Source: JBBDMC01 sp963826055
GTDB taxonomy: Bacteria > Pseudomonadota > Alphaproteobacteria > Rhizobiales > Kaistiaceae
Assembly (NCBI GenBank): GCA_963826055.1
Contig: CAWGVO010000017.1
Span: forward strand, 124,001-188,000
Direction of reading: 5' to 3'
DNA: 64,000 bases
The notes beneath the pieces were generated by a model that was not told the origin of the DNA, ran no database searches, and worked only from the letters and a program-made list of their open reading frames with translations. Below, in pieces: positions 1-8,247 of the stretch (the first letter of the stretch is position 1; each line of letters starts with the position of its first letter). Made by a program: the position numbers and the translations under genes.

Positions 1-730
1 GGGCAAGGCCGGCGTTCTGGGCTCGCAGCAGGAGGAACGCTTCGGAGAAGCGGGCGAGCGTGAAGACGACGCCGACCGCCACAACCATCCAGTAGGCGCG
101 GGGCAGGCGGGCGAGTTCGGCGCGGCTGATCGGGGAGCCGCGGCGGCCATCCGGTTTGACGCCGTCCGGCTCCTGGACCCAGAAGATGATCAGCAGCACG
201 CATAGCGCCGCCGGCAGGACGGACCACCAGAACACGGCGCGGAAGTTGTCGGCGTAGGCGAACATCAGGACCAGCGCCAGCAACGGGCCGAGGAAGGCGC
301 CGACCGAGTCGAGCGATTGGCGGAGGCCGTAGGCCGCGCCGCGCATCGCCGGCGGCGTCACGTCTGCGATGAGGGCGTCGCGTGGGGCGCCGCGGATGCC
401 CTTGCCGACACGGTCGATGAAGCGGGCGAAGAGCACCGTCCCCGCCGACCCGGCGAGCGGGAAGAGCGGCTTCGATACGGCGGCGAGGCCGTAGCCGAGG
501 GCGGCGAGGAGCTTGCGTTTGCCGAGGCGATCGGAGATCACGCCGGAAAAGACCTTGGTGATCGCCGCGGTTGCCTCGCCGATACCCTCGATCAGCCCGA
601 CGATCACCGGCGAAGCGCCGAGCACGCTGACCAGGAACACCGGCAGCAGGCTGTGGATCAGCTCCGAGGAGGTGTCCATCAGTAGCGACACGAAGCCCAG
701 CGCGACGACGGTGCGCGGCAGGGCGCGCAA
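1..730 (-). CDS. MFS transporter, N-terminal part (cut by window edge)
   Basis: N-terminal half of a major facilitator superfamily permease; the rest lies beyond base 1. About 240 residues are visible with roughly six hydrophobic segments. SDRLGKRKLL after helix 2 is the family's motif A, and DRVGKGIRGAPRDAL follows in the next loop. The substrate cannot be told. It is transcribed divergently from the xdhC genes. The start is uncertain: in this frame a TGA lies just upstream, so a TTG at 730 is taken. An ATG at 773 would give a natural N terminus if one extra base near 762 were removed, which would match the one-base insertions seen in six other genes of this window. Confidence 0.8.
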   Translation of the reverse strand, partial: MRALPRTVVALGFVSLLMDTSSELIHSLLPVFLVSVLGASPVIVGLIEGIGEATAAITKVFSGVISDRLGKRKLLAALGYGLAAVSKPLFPLAGSAGTVLFARFIDRVGKGIRGAPRDALIADVTPPAMRGAAYGLRQSLDSVGAFLGPLLALVLMFAYADNFRAVFWWSVLPAALCVLLIIFWVQEPDGVKPDGRRGSPISRAELARLPRAYWMVVAVGVVFTLARFSEAFLLLRAQNAGLA

Positions 731-863
731 ACCGGGCCGCGCGGTTCCGGAGGCTTCGTCGAGAGGTTGTCATACGGCGATTGTGATCCCGTTCGGCCGC
801 GGCGGGAAGGGCGGTCGTCAGCGATTTTCGCCGGCTGGAGGTTTTTTCGCGGGGTGGCGCGCG

Positions 864-887
864 TTATATTCACTCGAACATATCGAG
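864..887 (+). promoter_or_regulatory. Promoter-like region and inverted repeat before xdhC
   Basis: A TATATT stretch (about 866-871) is followed by a perfect inverted repeat, CTCGA-N5-TCGAG (873-887), whose right arm runs into the GAGAGG ribosome binding site at 885-890. A regulator bound here would cover the translation start region of the XdhC operon. Seen: the repeat. Inferred: operator function. Confidence 0.3.
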
Positions 888-897
888 AGGAATGACC

Positions 898-1227
898 ATG
901 ACCGTTTCACTGACCGACCGTGACACGCTGGCGACGGCGGAGGCCTGGCGCAAGGCGGGCCGGGACGTTGCGATCGCCACCGTCGTGGAGACCTGGGGTT
1001 CGGCGCCGCGGCCGGTCGGCAGCCACCTGGTGGTCGACGGCGACGGCAACTTCGAGGGCTCGGTGTCCGGCGGCTGCGTCGAAGGCGAGGTCGTCACCGA
1101 GGCCGTCGACGTCATCGGGGCCGGCAAGCCGAAAATGCTCGAGTTCGGGGTCGCTGACGAGACCGCCTGGAGGGCCGGCCTGTCGTGCGGCGGCCGCATC
1201 AGGATCTACGTCGAGAAGGTGGCCTGA
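898..1227 (+). CDS. XdhC/CoxI family protein, N-terminal domain type
   Basis: A 109-residue protein matching the XdhC/CoxI domain, with WGSAPRPVG near residue 33 and GSVSGGCVEGEV near 55. XdhC-type proteins bind molybdenum cofactor and help sulfurate and insert it into enzymes such as xanthine or carbon monoxide dehydrogenase. Here the family's two domains are on two genes; this is the first half and the next gene is the Rossmann half, 10 bp on. The ATG at 898 is preferred to that at 892 because GAGAGG at 885-890 then has a 7-nt spacer. No molybdoenzyme gene is visible nearby. Confidence 0.85.
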   Translation: MTVSLTDRDTLATAEAWRKAGRDVAIATVVETWGSAPRPVGSHLVVDGDGNFEGSVSGGCVEGEVVTEAVDVIGAGKPKMLEFGVADETAWRAGLSCGGRIRIYVEKVA

Positions 1228-1237
1228 GGCGGGCGCG

Positions 1238-1942
1238 ATGAACCTCGCGACGCTGGAAGAGATCAACGCCGCGCTTGCAAGGCGGGAGGCCGTGATCGTG
1301 GTGACGGAGATAGCGACCGGCGCGGCGCGCGTCGTGCGCGAAGCCGACGTTGCGGCCGACCCGCTTGCCGAAGTGCTGGCGCCACGGTTTCAGTCGGGCA
1401 AGTCGGGGCTGGTCGAGACCGGCGCCGACGAAGCGTTCCTGACCGTCCAACTGCCGCCGCCGCGCCTTGTGGTGATCGGTGCGGTTCACGTCAGCCAGGC
1501 GCTCGCCCCGATGGCGACGCTCGCCGGCTTCGACGTGACGATCATCGACCCGCGCACGGCGTTTGCCAGCGCCGAGCGGTTTCCCGACGTTCGTCTGATC
1601 GCAGAATGGCCGGTCGATGCGCTCCCCAAGGTCGGGCTCGACGCCTTCACGGCGGTCGCGGCGCTCACCCACGATCCGAAGATCGACGACGTTGCACTGA
1701 TGGCGGCGCTTGAGGCGGGCTGTTTCTACGTCGGCGCCCTCGGCAGCAAGAAAACCCACGGGCGGCGGCTGGAGCGGCTGAGGGAACGCGGTGTCGGCGA
1801 CGTGCAGCTCAAGCGCATTCATGCGCCGATCGGGCTTGCCATCGCGGCGCAGTCGCCGGCGGAGATCGCCGTGTCGATCCTGGCGGAGGTCATCGCGATG
1901 CTGCGCACCCGCGGCGCGGTGGCCAAAGACGCAGCGGCGTGA
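1238..1942 (+). CDS. XdhC family protein, C-terminal Rossmann domain type
   Basis: A 234-residue partner of the preceding gene. A nucleotide-binding core begins at VVIGAVHVSQAL, and ALTHDPKIDD, VGALGSKKTH and PIGLAIAAQSPAEIA are the conserved blocks of the XdhC C-terminal domain. Likely role: molybdenum cofactor maturation together with the small XdhC protein and the following nucleotidyltransferase. Its stop overlaps the next start by four bases (GTGA), so the three genes are probably one transcript with translational coupling. Confidence 0.88.
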   Translation: MNLATLEEINAALARREAVIVVTEIATGAARVVREADVAADPLAEVLAPRFQSGKSGLVETGADEAFLTVQLPPPRLVVIGAVHVSQALAPMATLAGFDVTIIDPRTAFASAERFPDVRLIAEWPVDALPKVGLDAFTAVAALTHDPKIDDVALMAALEAGCFYVGALGSKKTHGRRLERLRERGVGDVQLKRIHAPIGLAIAAQSPAEIAVSILAEVIAMLRTRGAVAKDAAA

Positions 1943-2532
1943 AAATCGCGGCCCTGATCCTCGCGGCGGGGCGGTCGGAGCGCATGGGCGGCGTCAACAA
2001 GCTCGTGGCGACGATCGACGGCAAGCCGCTGGTGAGGATCGTCGCCGAGGCGGCGCTCGCCAGCCGCGCGTCACCGGTGACGGTGGTGACCGGGCATGGC
2101 GCGGCGGCTGTGGATGCGGCCGTCGCGGGCCTCGACCTCGCCATCGTTCACAACCCGGACTACGCGGCGGGCCTGGCGACATCGCTTGCCGCCGGGGTCG
2201 CCGCGCTGCCACCGGACGCCGACGGCGCGGTGGTCCTTCTCGGTGACATGCCACAGATCGATGCGGCGACGATCGATCGCGTGACCGCTGCCCTCGACCC
2301 GGAGGGAGGCGTCCAGATCGTGGTGCCGACCTGGCGCGGTGAGCGCGGCAACCCGGTGGTGTGGTCGGCGGCCTGGTTCGATGCCCTCAAGGCGCTCACC
2401 GGCGATGCGGGCGGCCGCCATCTGATTGCGGCCAACGGTGAGGTTGTCGCTGCGGTTGAATGCGGGCCCGCGGTCGCCGTGGACGTCGACACCCCCGGGG
2501 CTCTCGCCGCCCTCGGCGGGCGGGCCGGCTGA
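1939..2532 (+). CDS. Molybdenum cofactor nucleotidyltransferase, MocA-like
   Basis: A 197-residue NTP-transferase of the MobA/MocA type, which attaches a nucleotide (CMP in MocA, GMP in MobA) to molybdopterin cofactor. LILAAGRSERMGGVNKL at the N terminus is the nucleotide-binding loop, LLGDMPQI is the metal and substrate loop, and GERGNPV and DVDTP are typical later motifs. The GTG start overlaps the upstream stop codon. Its place behind the two XdhC genes supports a role in preparing cofactor for xanthine-oxidase-family enzymes, which favours CMP transfer, though the base specificity is inferred. Confidence 0.85.
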   Translation: MKIAALILAAGRSERMGGVNKLVATIDGKPLVRIVAEAALASRASPVTVVTGHGAAAVDAAVAGLDLAIVHNPDYAAGLATSLAAGVAALPPDADGAVVLLGDMPQIDAATIDRVTAALDPEGGVQIVVPTWRGERGNPVVWSAAWFDALKALTGDAGGRHLIAANGEVVAAVECGPAVAVDVDTPGALAALGGRAG

Positions 2533-2622
2533 CCCGCCAACAACCTGTTCACCGGCTGCGACGAATTGGCGTATGTTCCGCCTCCAGCGGCCGCGCTGAC
2601 TCGCAAGGGGAACAGAACGCCA

Positions 2623-3324
2623 ATGTCGATGTGGCTTACCGATTTCTTCGCGCCGGCGACTCTTGCCCGGAACGCCGCCCTGTTCCTGGTGGTGGTGGCG
2701 CTCGCCATGCCGACACTGAGCCTCGTGCGGGTGATGGCGCTGGTGGCCGCCCTCGTCGGCGTCCTTCTGTCGGTTCTGGTCGCCCACGATCCGATCGGGG
2801 TGTTCTGGTGGGGGCTGTTGTTCGTCGTGGCGCTGGTTCGCGTCGTGGCGGCGAGCAGCCATCGCTTCGGCAGCCCGCTCAGCGGCGACGAGCGGCTGTT
2901 CCACGAGACGGTGGTGCCGACGCTGGCGCCCAGCCAGGTGCGCCGGCTCCTCGATGTCGGCCGCTGGCGCGAGGTGATCGCCGGGACGGCGCTCACGCGG
3001 ATCGGCGAGCCGGTGACCGAACTCGGATTTATTACCCGCGGTCAGATCGACATCGTCGTGGACGGGAAGAAGGTCGCCGAATGCGGACCGGGCACGCTGA
3101 TCGGCGAGATCGGCATGTCGACCGGCGAGCCGGCGACGGCGACGGCGATGTGCGCCACGCCGGTGCGCTATCTGAGCTTCGAGGCGAAGCGACTCTATCG
3201 GCTGCTCGACAGTCACGTCGACCTGCAAGACGCGGTTGAACTCGCCATCGAGCGCAGCCTGAGCGACAAGCTGCGGCAATCGAACATGGCGGCGGCGCAT
3301 CCAAGCGAGCGTTCCGCAGGCTGA
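2623..3324 (+). CDS. Membrane-anchored cyclic-nucleotide-binding-domain protein
   Basis: A 233-residue protein with about three N-terminal membrane helices (residues ~12-75) and a C-terminal cNMP-binding fold, a layout like Popeye-domain or small CRP-like membrane proteins. The phosphate-binding cassette is recognisable at LIGEIGMS, but the arginine that normally contacts the cyclic phosphate is missing: the sequence goes EPATATA instead of the usual R-S/A-A. Ligand binding is therefore doubtful. The ATG at 2623, behind AAGGGG, is preferred to an upstream TTG. Function unknown. Confidence 0.75.
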   Translation: MSMWLTDFFAPATLARNAALFLVVVALAMPTLSLVRVMALVAALVGVLLSVLVAHDPIGVFWWGLLFVVALVRVVAASSHRFGSPLSGDERLFHETVVPTLAPSQVRRLLDVGRWREVIAGTALTRIGEPVTELGFITRGQIDIVVDGKKVAECGPGTLIGEIGMSTGEPATATAMCATPVRYLSFEAKRLYRLLDSHVDLQDAVELAIERSLSDKLRQSNMAAAHPSERSAG

Positions 3325-3459
3325 CCTGTCAGCAGTCGCGGAAGGTCGCTGCCAATCTCACGTCCGTTGAACCAAAATTAACCATGCCGCGTTGCAATGA
3401 TGCGGTGGGTGGGCAAACCTTGGTCGACACATTTCGGTGTCGGGACTGGGAGCTTTGCG

Positions 3460-3729
3460 ATGGTGCTCGCGACGTACAAACAGCAATTGCGCGGATTTGG
3501 TCTGACGACGGCAAACATTCTCTACAGGATGCCTGACCACCCCGGTGTCCTGCAGACATTCGTCTGGCAGGAGTACGACCTCGCCCCGATGTTTCCCGAG
3601 CTCCACCGCTTCCTCGAATTCTGGGAACGGGAGCTCGACGGTCCGCTGCACTCGGTGACCGTCGCGCACCAGCGACTGGTGAGCGAGCGCGAGTTGCGCG
3701 CCATCTCGGCCGAATTCCGCCTGCACTAG
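3460..3729 (+). CDS. usg: Usg family protein
   Basis: An 89-residue protein of the alphaproteobacterial Usg family, once proposed as a subunit linked to phosphoribosylanthranilate isomerase; no activity is established. Recognised from the conserved opening LATYKQQLRGFGLTTANILY and from RMPDHP and LRAISAEFRLH. The start is placed at an ATG with a GGGAG box about 8 nt upstream; longer upstream starts add unconserved sequence. A TTAACCAT element lies about 75 bp upstream. Confidence 0.88.
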   Translation: MVLATYKQQLRGFGLTTANILYRMPDHPGVLQTFVWQEYDLAPMFPELHRFLEFWERELDGPLHSVTVAHQRLVSERELRAISAEFRLH

Positions 3730-3770
3730 TTGAGCCGGCGCGGCCCGGCCGGAGGGAGACGGGACGAGGG

Positions 3771-4145
3771 ATGCGCCAGGTCATCATCGAGTTCGAGGGT
3801 GTGACGATCACCCTCGACCTTCTCGGCACGCCGACGGCGGGCGCGGTGTGGGCGGCGCTGCCGTTCGACGGCGAGGTGCTCACCTGGGGCGAGGAGGTCT
3901 ACTTCGGCGTGCCGGTGTCGGTGGCGCGCGAGGACCATGCCCGCGCGGTGGTGACGCCGGGCGAGATCGCCTACTGGCCGGACGGCGAGGCGATCGCCAT
4001 CGGCTTCGGCAGGACACCGCTCAGCCGTGGGAACGAAACGCGGCTGGCGAGCCCATGCAACATCTGGGCAACGACGGCGGACGATGTGCGCCGTCTGGAG
4101 CGGGTCGGCGCCGGCAGCCGCGTCAGCCTGCGCCGGGTCGACTGA
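3771..4145 (+). CDS. Cyclophilin-like fold protein
   Basis: A 124-residue protein resembling the cyclophilin-like family of TM1367 (beta barrel related to peptidyl-prolyl isomerases, without clear isomerase residues). Conserved cues are WGEEVYFGVPV, the GEIAYWPDG block and IGFGRTPLS. The molecular role of this family is not established. It follows usg with a 41-bp gap on the same strand and a GGAGGGAGACGGGACGAGGG purine-rich leader, and it ends four bases short of the convergent SDR gene. Confidence 0.72.
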   Translation: MRQVIIEFEGVTITLDLLGTPTAGAVWAALPFDGEVLTWGEEVYFGVPVSVAREDHARAVVTPGEIAYWPDGEAIAIGFGRTPLSRGNETRLASPCNIWATTADDVRRLERVGAGSRVSLRRVD

Positions 4146-4149
4146 CGCC

Positions 4150-4908
4150 TCAGCCGCGGCCGACGTACGGCATCGTCGTCGCCATCACCGTCATGAACAG
4201 CACGTTCGTCGCCAGCGGCAAGCCGGCCATGTAAACGATCGCCTGGCCGACGTGGTCGAGGTCCATGAGCGGTTCGGGTGCGATGGAGCCGTCGGCCTGG
4301 CGTGCGCCCTTGCCGAGGGGCGCGGCCATCTCCGAGGCGGCGTTGCCGATGTCGATCTGGCCGCAGGCGATGTCGAAGGGCCGCCCGTCGAGGGCGGTCG
4401 ATTTGGTGAGGCCGGTGACGGCGTGCTTGGTCGCGGTGTAGGGGGCGGAATTCGGCCGCGGTGTGTGGGCCGAGATCGAGCCGTTGTTGATGATGCGTCC
4501 GCCGCGTGGTGTCTGCGCCTTCATCAGGCGAAAGGCCTCCTGGGTGCACAGGAAGGGACCGGTGAGGTTGGCGGCGACAACCGCCTGCCACTGATCGAAG
4601 GGGATGTCTTCCAGGTCGACGCCGATCGCCGAGACGCCGGCGTTGTTGAACAGAAGGTCGAGGCGACCGAAGGTCTCTTTGACCCTGGCGAAGAGGGCAG
4701 CCACCGATTTCGGGTCGCCAACGTCGGTCGGGACGGCGAGGGCGGGCATGCCGAGCGCCTCGATCTCGCGCTGCGCGGCGGCGAGCGGTTCGGCCCGGCG
4801 GCCGGCGAGCGCGACCGACCAGCCGGCGCGGGCGAGCGCCAGCGCGGCGGTCTTGCCGATGCCGGATCCGCCACCGGTAACCAGGGCAATCTTCGCGTCC
4901 TTCGACAC
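4150..4908 (-). CDS. SDR family NAD(P)-dependent oxidoreductase
   Basis: A 252-residue classical short-chain dehydrogenase/reductase. TGGGSGIGKTAA (from residue 11) binds the dinucleotide, NNAGV follows strand 4, the catalytic serine lies in NNGSISAH and the Tyr/Lys pair in YTATKHA. The AGRRAEPL segment after strand 2 has arginines where NADP-preferring enzymes have them, so NADP use is likely. The substrate is not predictable. It stands alone, convergent with the cyclophilin-like gene and divergent from the following membrane protein. Confidence 0.9.
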   Translation of the reverse strand: MSKDAKIALVTGGGSGIGKTAALALARAGWSVALAGRRAEPLAAAQREIEALGMPALAVPTDVGDPKSVAALFARVKETFGRLDLLFNNAGVSAIGVDLEDIPFDQWQAVVAANLTGPFLCTQEAFRLMKAQTPRGGRIINNGSISAHTPRPNSAPYTATKHAVTGLTKSTALDGRPFDIACGQIDIGNAASEMAAPLGKGARQADGSIAPEPLMDLDHVGQAIVYMAGLPLATNVLFMTVMATTMPYVGRG

Positions 4909-4990
4909 CCGCCTTCTCCCAGGACCATTTTCGGGGTTTGCGCGCGGAAGCTACCGTGGCACCGTGCGTGTGTCCAACGGGGGCTTTCCG

Positions 4991-6700
4991 ATGAGCGACC
5001 ACGCTCTCTCCGTGCACGAAGACGACGACGGGCCGTCGCTTCGCCACCGCTGGTTCGACCCGCGCACGATGGAGCCGCCGCTGCGCGCGCTCACGCTGGT
5101 CGTTCTCGCCCAGATGGCCGTGGCGGCGGTGATGATGGTGCTGCGCGAGACCGATCTTTGCGCCCTCTTCGCCAGCGCCGAGACCTGCACCGTCCACTTC
5201 TTCGACATGCGCATCCAGCTGCCGAACTACCTGCTGGCGTATGCGTCGCTGATGGTGTCGCTGACGCTCTGCCTGCTCGGGCTGGCGGCGGCGGACCTCA
5301 GGGGCGCCATCGTCTTTTTCGGCGCGCTGCTGGCGATCTACGTCATCGGCATCTTCGGCTTCTTCAACGATCCGTTCGACAAGCTCTCGGTGGTGCTGTT
5401 GGTCTTCATGTGGATGGCGATCATCGTCGGGCTGCCGAAGGCACACGAGCAGGCCTACAGCCCGGAGCGCCGCCATCCGTGGATCGTCTGGGGGCTGATC
5501 GCGCTGGGCGTCGTTCCGATCGCCCTCATGATCGCGGCGCTGCCAACCACCTTCGCGCTGCTGATCATCTTGCTGCGCATCCCGCTCGCCTACATCTTCG
5601 TGCTCGCCGGCACCGACTGGGCCGAGATCGGCGACGCGTTCCTGCGCTGGCGGATCGAGAAGCTGGAGCCGCGCCGCCGTCAGCGCGTTCTCTACATCGG
5701 CGCGGTAGCCGCTGCGCTGGCGGTGACGCTCGGAGCGGCAATCGTCACCGGCTATCCCGTGGTCTACCGGATCCCGGCGGCGGTGATCGCGCTCTTGGTG
5801 TTGAGCTGGGTGCTGCGGCGGGCGGGGTTCCAGGGCGATTGGCGTATCGAATTCCCGTGGGCGGCGCTGGCGCTGTTGGTGATCGGATTCAACCTGCTGA
5901 ACGAAGTGTTTCTGGTGAACTTCGTGGCGCCGTACAGCCCGGTGGGGCCGCTACCGCTGTGGCCGTCGGCTGGCGTTGCCGCCCTTGGTCTCGGCCTTGC
6001 AGCCGCCGCGGCGCTGATCAGGGCGGGGCGCGAGAGCGCGGGCGCGTGGCTGGCGCCGACACTCCTCTACGGCGTGATTCTCGGGCTGACCTTCGCCATC
6101 CAGACGCTGCCGATAAGATTGGATGGCGCGGACATGGCTCCGCCTTACACCAGTCTTTTCTTCGTGTTCGGGGCGGGGAGCCTGGGCGGGCTCGCCTGGC
6201 TCTACCCGCGACGGGACGAACCGGCGGTCGGCGACCTCATACGTTCGATCTTCCTGTTCAACGCCGGGCTGATCATGCTCTATCTGCTGGTGAACGTGGT
6301 CTACGCGCTCATCCACCATGCCGGCGAGAGCGGTCCGCTGGTGGCGGCGGCGGTGGTGGTCGTCGCCCTCCTGTGGGACCTCTTCACCTCCGGCCACAGC
6401 ATCACCAACATCGACGGGCGCTGGTTCCCGCGACGAAGCCGGGTGCTCCTGTTTTTCGGGTTCATGATGCTGGCGGTGGCGGTCGTGCTGTTCTGGGGGT
6501 CGCTCGTGGACGTGCCGGAAGAGCACGCGGAAGTCGTCGGGGCCTACGTCGACATGGAGACCCTGGTTCAGAACGGCATCGCCGAACTCGGGCCGTCGCT
6601 TCTGTTCACGCTCTTCGTGCTGCGGTTCGGGCGTTGGCGGGCGGGGCGGGGCGAAACGGTGGCGGCCCCGGTCGTCGCTCAAGCAGGGCAGGCGGGTTAG
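4991..6700 (+). CDS. Polytopic membrane protein of unknown function
   Basis: A 569-residue integral membrane protein with about 15 strongly hydrophobic segments spread over its whole length and no recognisable soluble domain. Short charged loops (such as RWRIEKLEPRRRQR near residue 220) separate the helices. I do not recognise the family. The ATG at 4991 has CGGGGGC about 7 nt upstream. Its stop overlaps by 4 bp the stop of the small membrane protein gene on the other strand. No transport or enzyme motif was seen. Confidence 0.75.
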   Translation: MSDHALSVHEDDDGPSLRHRWFDPRTMEPPLRALTLVVLAQMAVAAVMMVLRETDLCALFASAETCTVHFFDMRIQLPNYLLAYASLMVSLTLCLLGLAAADLRGAIVFFGALLAIYVIGIFGFFNDPFDKLSVVLLVFMWMAIIVGLPKAHEQAYSPERRHPWIVWGLIALGVVPIALMIAALPTTFALLIILLRIPLAYIFVLAGTDWAEIGDAFLRWRIEKLEPRRRQRVLYIGAVAAALAVTLGAAIVTGYPVVYRIPAAVIALLVLSWVLRRAGFQGDWRIEFPWAALALLVIGFNLLNEVFLVNFVAPYSPVGPLPLWPSAGVAALGLGLAAAAALIRAGRESAGAWLAPTLLYGVILGLTFAIQTLPIRLDGADMAPPYTSLFFVFGAGSLGGLAWLYPRRDEPAVGDLIRSIFLFNAGLIMLYLLVNVVYALIHHAGESGPLVAAAVVVVALLWDLFTSGHSITNIDGRWFPRRSRVLLFFGFMMLAVAVVLFWGSLVDVPEEHAEVVGAYVDMETLVQNGIAELGPSLLFTLFVLRFGRWRAGRGETVAAPVVAQAGQAG

Positions 6701-6909
6701 TCGTCACCCTTGCCGAATTCCGGCCGCCAGAAGAGCATCGTAAGCCCGACGATCGTCATGGCGGCGCCGCCGCCTGGGACGGCCCCGGCGAGGAAGCCGG
6801 AGAGAGAGTCGTTGTAGTAGATGCCGAGGGCGGCGATGATCGGCCCAAGGATCACGAAACCGATGAAGGTCGCCCTTTGGCCCAGTGTCAGTGGTGGCGG
6901 CTTTGCCAT
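6697..6909 (-). CDS. Small two-helix membrane protein, likely cotranscribed with Anbu
   Basis: A 70-residue protein with two hydrophobic segments (about residues 12-28 and 40-60), separated by a Gly/Pro-rich turn (GAVPGGGAAM). The start has a strong GGGAGG site 5-6 nt upstream. It begins 19 bp after the Anbu stop on the same strand, so cotranscription is likely. No family recognised. A longer reading starting inside the Anbu gene adds only basic, low-complexity residues and was not used. Confidence 0.7.
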   Translation of the reverse strand: MAKPPPLTLGQRATFIGFVILGPIIAALGIYYNDSLSGFLAGAVPGGGAAMTIVGLTMLFWRPEFGKGDD

Positions 6910-6928
6910 GCTGGCCTCCCGGTTACAG

Positions 6929-7672
6929 TTACCGATGGTACGGCGGCGGCGGAATGGCGCGATGGGCGGCGCGCAGCGCCGCGGACCAGCGTTCGCGCAG
7001 GTCATGGAAGTAGGGCTCTGCCGCCTCGATACGATACGACAGGTCGACCTTGACGGCGTCGCGGCGAATGACGAGCAGGTCGATCGGCAGGCCGACGCCG
7101 AGGTTGGAGCGGATGGTGGAGTCCATCGAGATCAGCCCGAGCTTGAGAGCGTCGTCGAGCGTGGTGGTGTCGGTGACGGAGCGGTCGAGGATCGGTTTGC
7201 CGTACTTGTGTTCGCCGATCTGCAGATAGGGAGTGTCGGACGTCGCCTCGATGAAATTGCCGGCGGCATAGACCAGGAACAGACGCAAGCGGCCGCCGGC
7301 AACCTGACCGCCGAGGAGCATCGACACGTCGAAGCCGCCGGCCTGCGGCTGGCTGAGCGCTGGACCGTCCATGCTGTGGACTTCGCGTATGGCGCGGCCG
7401 ACGAACTGGGCGGCCTTGAACATGCTCGGCATGTCCATCAGTGTCTCGGTGACGCCGGTGTCGCGGTTCTCGAACCCTTCGCTGACCAGCGACAACACCG
7501 CCTGGCCGACGGCGAGGTTGCCGGCGGTTGCCAGTCCGATGACCAGCTTCCCCGGATTCTCGAACAGGTGGAGCTTGCGATAGACGGCGATGTTGTCGAT
7601 GCCCGCGTTGGTGCGCGTGTCGGCGATCATCACCAGCCCGTCGCGGACAAGGACGCCTACGCAATAAGTCAT
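6929..7672 (-). CDS. Anbu, proteasome/HslV-like peptidase
   Basis: A 247-residue member of the Anbu family (ancestral beta subunit), self-compartmentalising peptidases related to the proteasome beta subunit and HslV. It opens MTYCVG; removing Met exposes Thr1, and Asp17 and Lys32 sit where the Ntn-hydrolase active site needs them (IADTRTN and YRKLHLF). No propeptide is present, as usual for Anbu. Anbu genes usually neighbour a transglutaminase-like protein, an alpha-E protein and a circularly permuted ATP-grasp protein; all three lie just beyond the next gene, on the same strand. The substrate is unknown; degradation of a product made by those partners is the current prediction. Confidence 0.92.
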   Translation of the reverse strand: MTYCVGVLVRDGLVMIADTRTNAGIDNIAVYRKLHLFENPGKLVIGLATAGNLAVGQAVLSLVSEGFENRDTGVTETLMDMPSMFKAAQFVGRAIREVHSMDGPALSQPQAGGFDVSMLLGGQVAGGRLRLFLVYAAGNFIEATSDTPYLQIGEHKYGKPILDRSVTDTTTLDDALKLGLISMDSTIRSNLGVGLPIDLLVIRRDAVKVDLSYRIEAAEPYFHDLRERWSAALRAAHRAIPPPPYHR

Positions 7673-7857
7673 GGAAGGACCCGTTTCCCGGCCCCGCGGC
7701 CGTTTCCGCCGGATTTTGGAGCTTTTTGGGCGAGTCGCAATGGAAAACGCGTCGCATCCGGCCTGTCGATCGGCCTGGAACAGAGCGGCGGGTTGGCGCA
7801 TTTGGTATCAGCGCATTGGTAAGAGACAACCGCAGGTAAGGATTGGAGGTCGGCATG

Positions 7858-8247
7858 ATGAGCTTCAGGCGCGCACGGGTCTCGAACGTCAGGCTGGCGG
7901 CGGTCGGCATGGCGCTTGGTCTGGTTCTGGTGCCGTCGGCGGCAGGGGCCATCTCGCGGTACGACCCGACCACCATGAGTTGCGCCTCGATTCAGGCGGC
8001 CGTCGCGTCGCAAGGCGCGGTTGTCCTGAAGTGGCGACCGCCCGACAACATCCTGCGGTTCGACCGGTACGTCGCCGGCGACCAGTACTGCGACGCCGAC
8101 CAGCGGGCCTCCGCGACGTCTGTGCCGGCGGCGGACCAGGCCGAATGTCCGGTCTACGCCTGCCGCCGCTACGAGCCGTGGGACCTCTTTCTCTTCGGTC
8201 CCGACGGTCCCGCATCCCCTCGACGGCCGTTGTTGCCTCATCGCTGA
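7858..8247 (+). CDS. Small exported protein of unknown function
   Basis: A 129-residue protein with a Sec signal peptide (basic RRARVSNVR, hydrophobic core, cleavage near SAAGA) and a mature part with four cysteines (TMSCAS, QYCDAD, AECPVYACRR), suited to two disulfides. The pattern resembles a small periplasmic protein family common in Rhizobiales, with no known role. GGAGGT at 7845-7850 favours the ATG at 7858 (7-nt spacer) over 7855. It stands opposite to its neighbours and splits the Anbu gene from its usual partners; its last 10 bp overlap the transglutaminase gene's 3' end. Confidence 0.75.
   Translation: MSFRRARVSNVRLAAVGMALGLVLVPSAAGAISRYDPTTMSCASIQAAVASQGAVVLKWRPPDNILRFDRYVAGDQYCDADQRASATSVPAADQAECPVYACRRYEPWDLFLFGPDGPASPRRPLLPHR

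Noticed and set aside
3378..3385. TTAACCAT, a CtrA-like half-site before usg
   Set aside because: A single half-site occurs often by chance and no second half is present at the right spacing.
4027..7053. Very long open frame on the plus strand, about 1,000 codons
   Set aside because: Shadow of the SDR, membrane-protein and Anbu genes in another frame. High GC removes stop codons, and the translation is rich in Arg, Gly and Ala with no family match.
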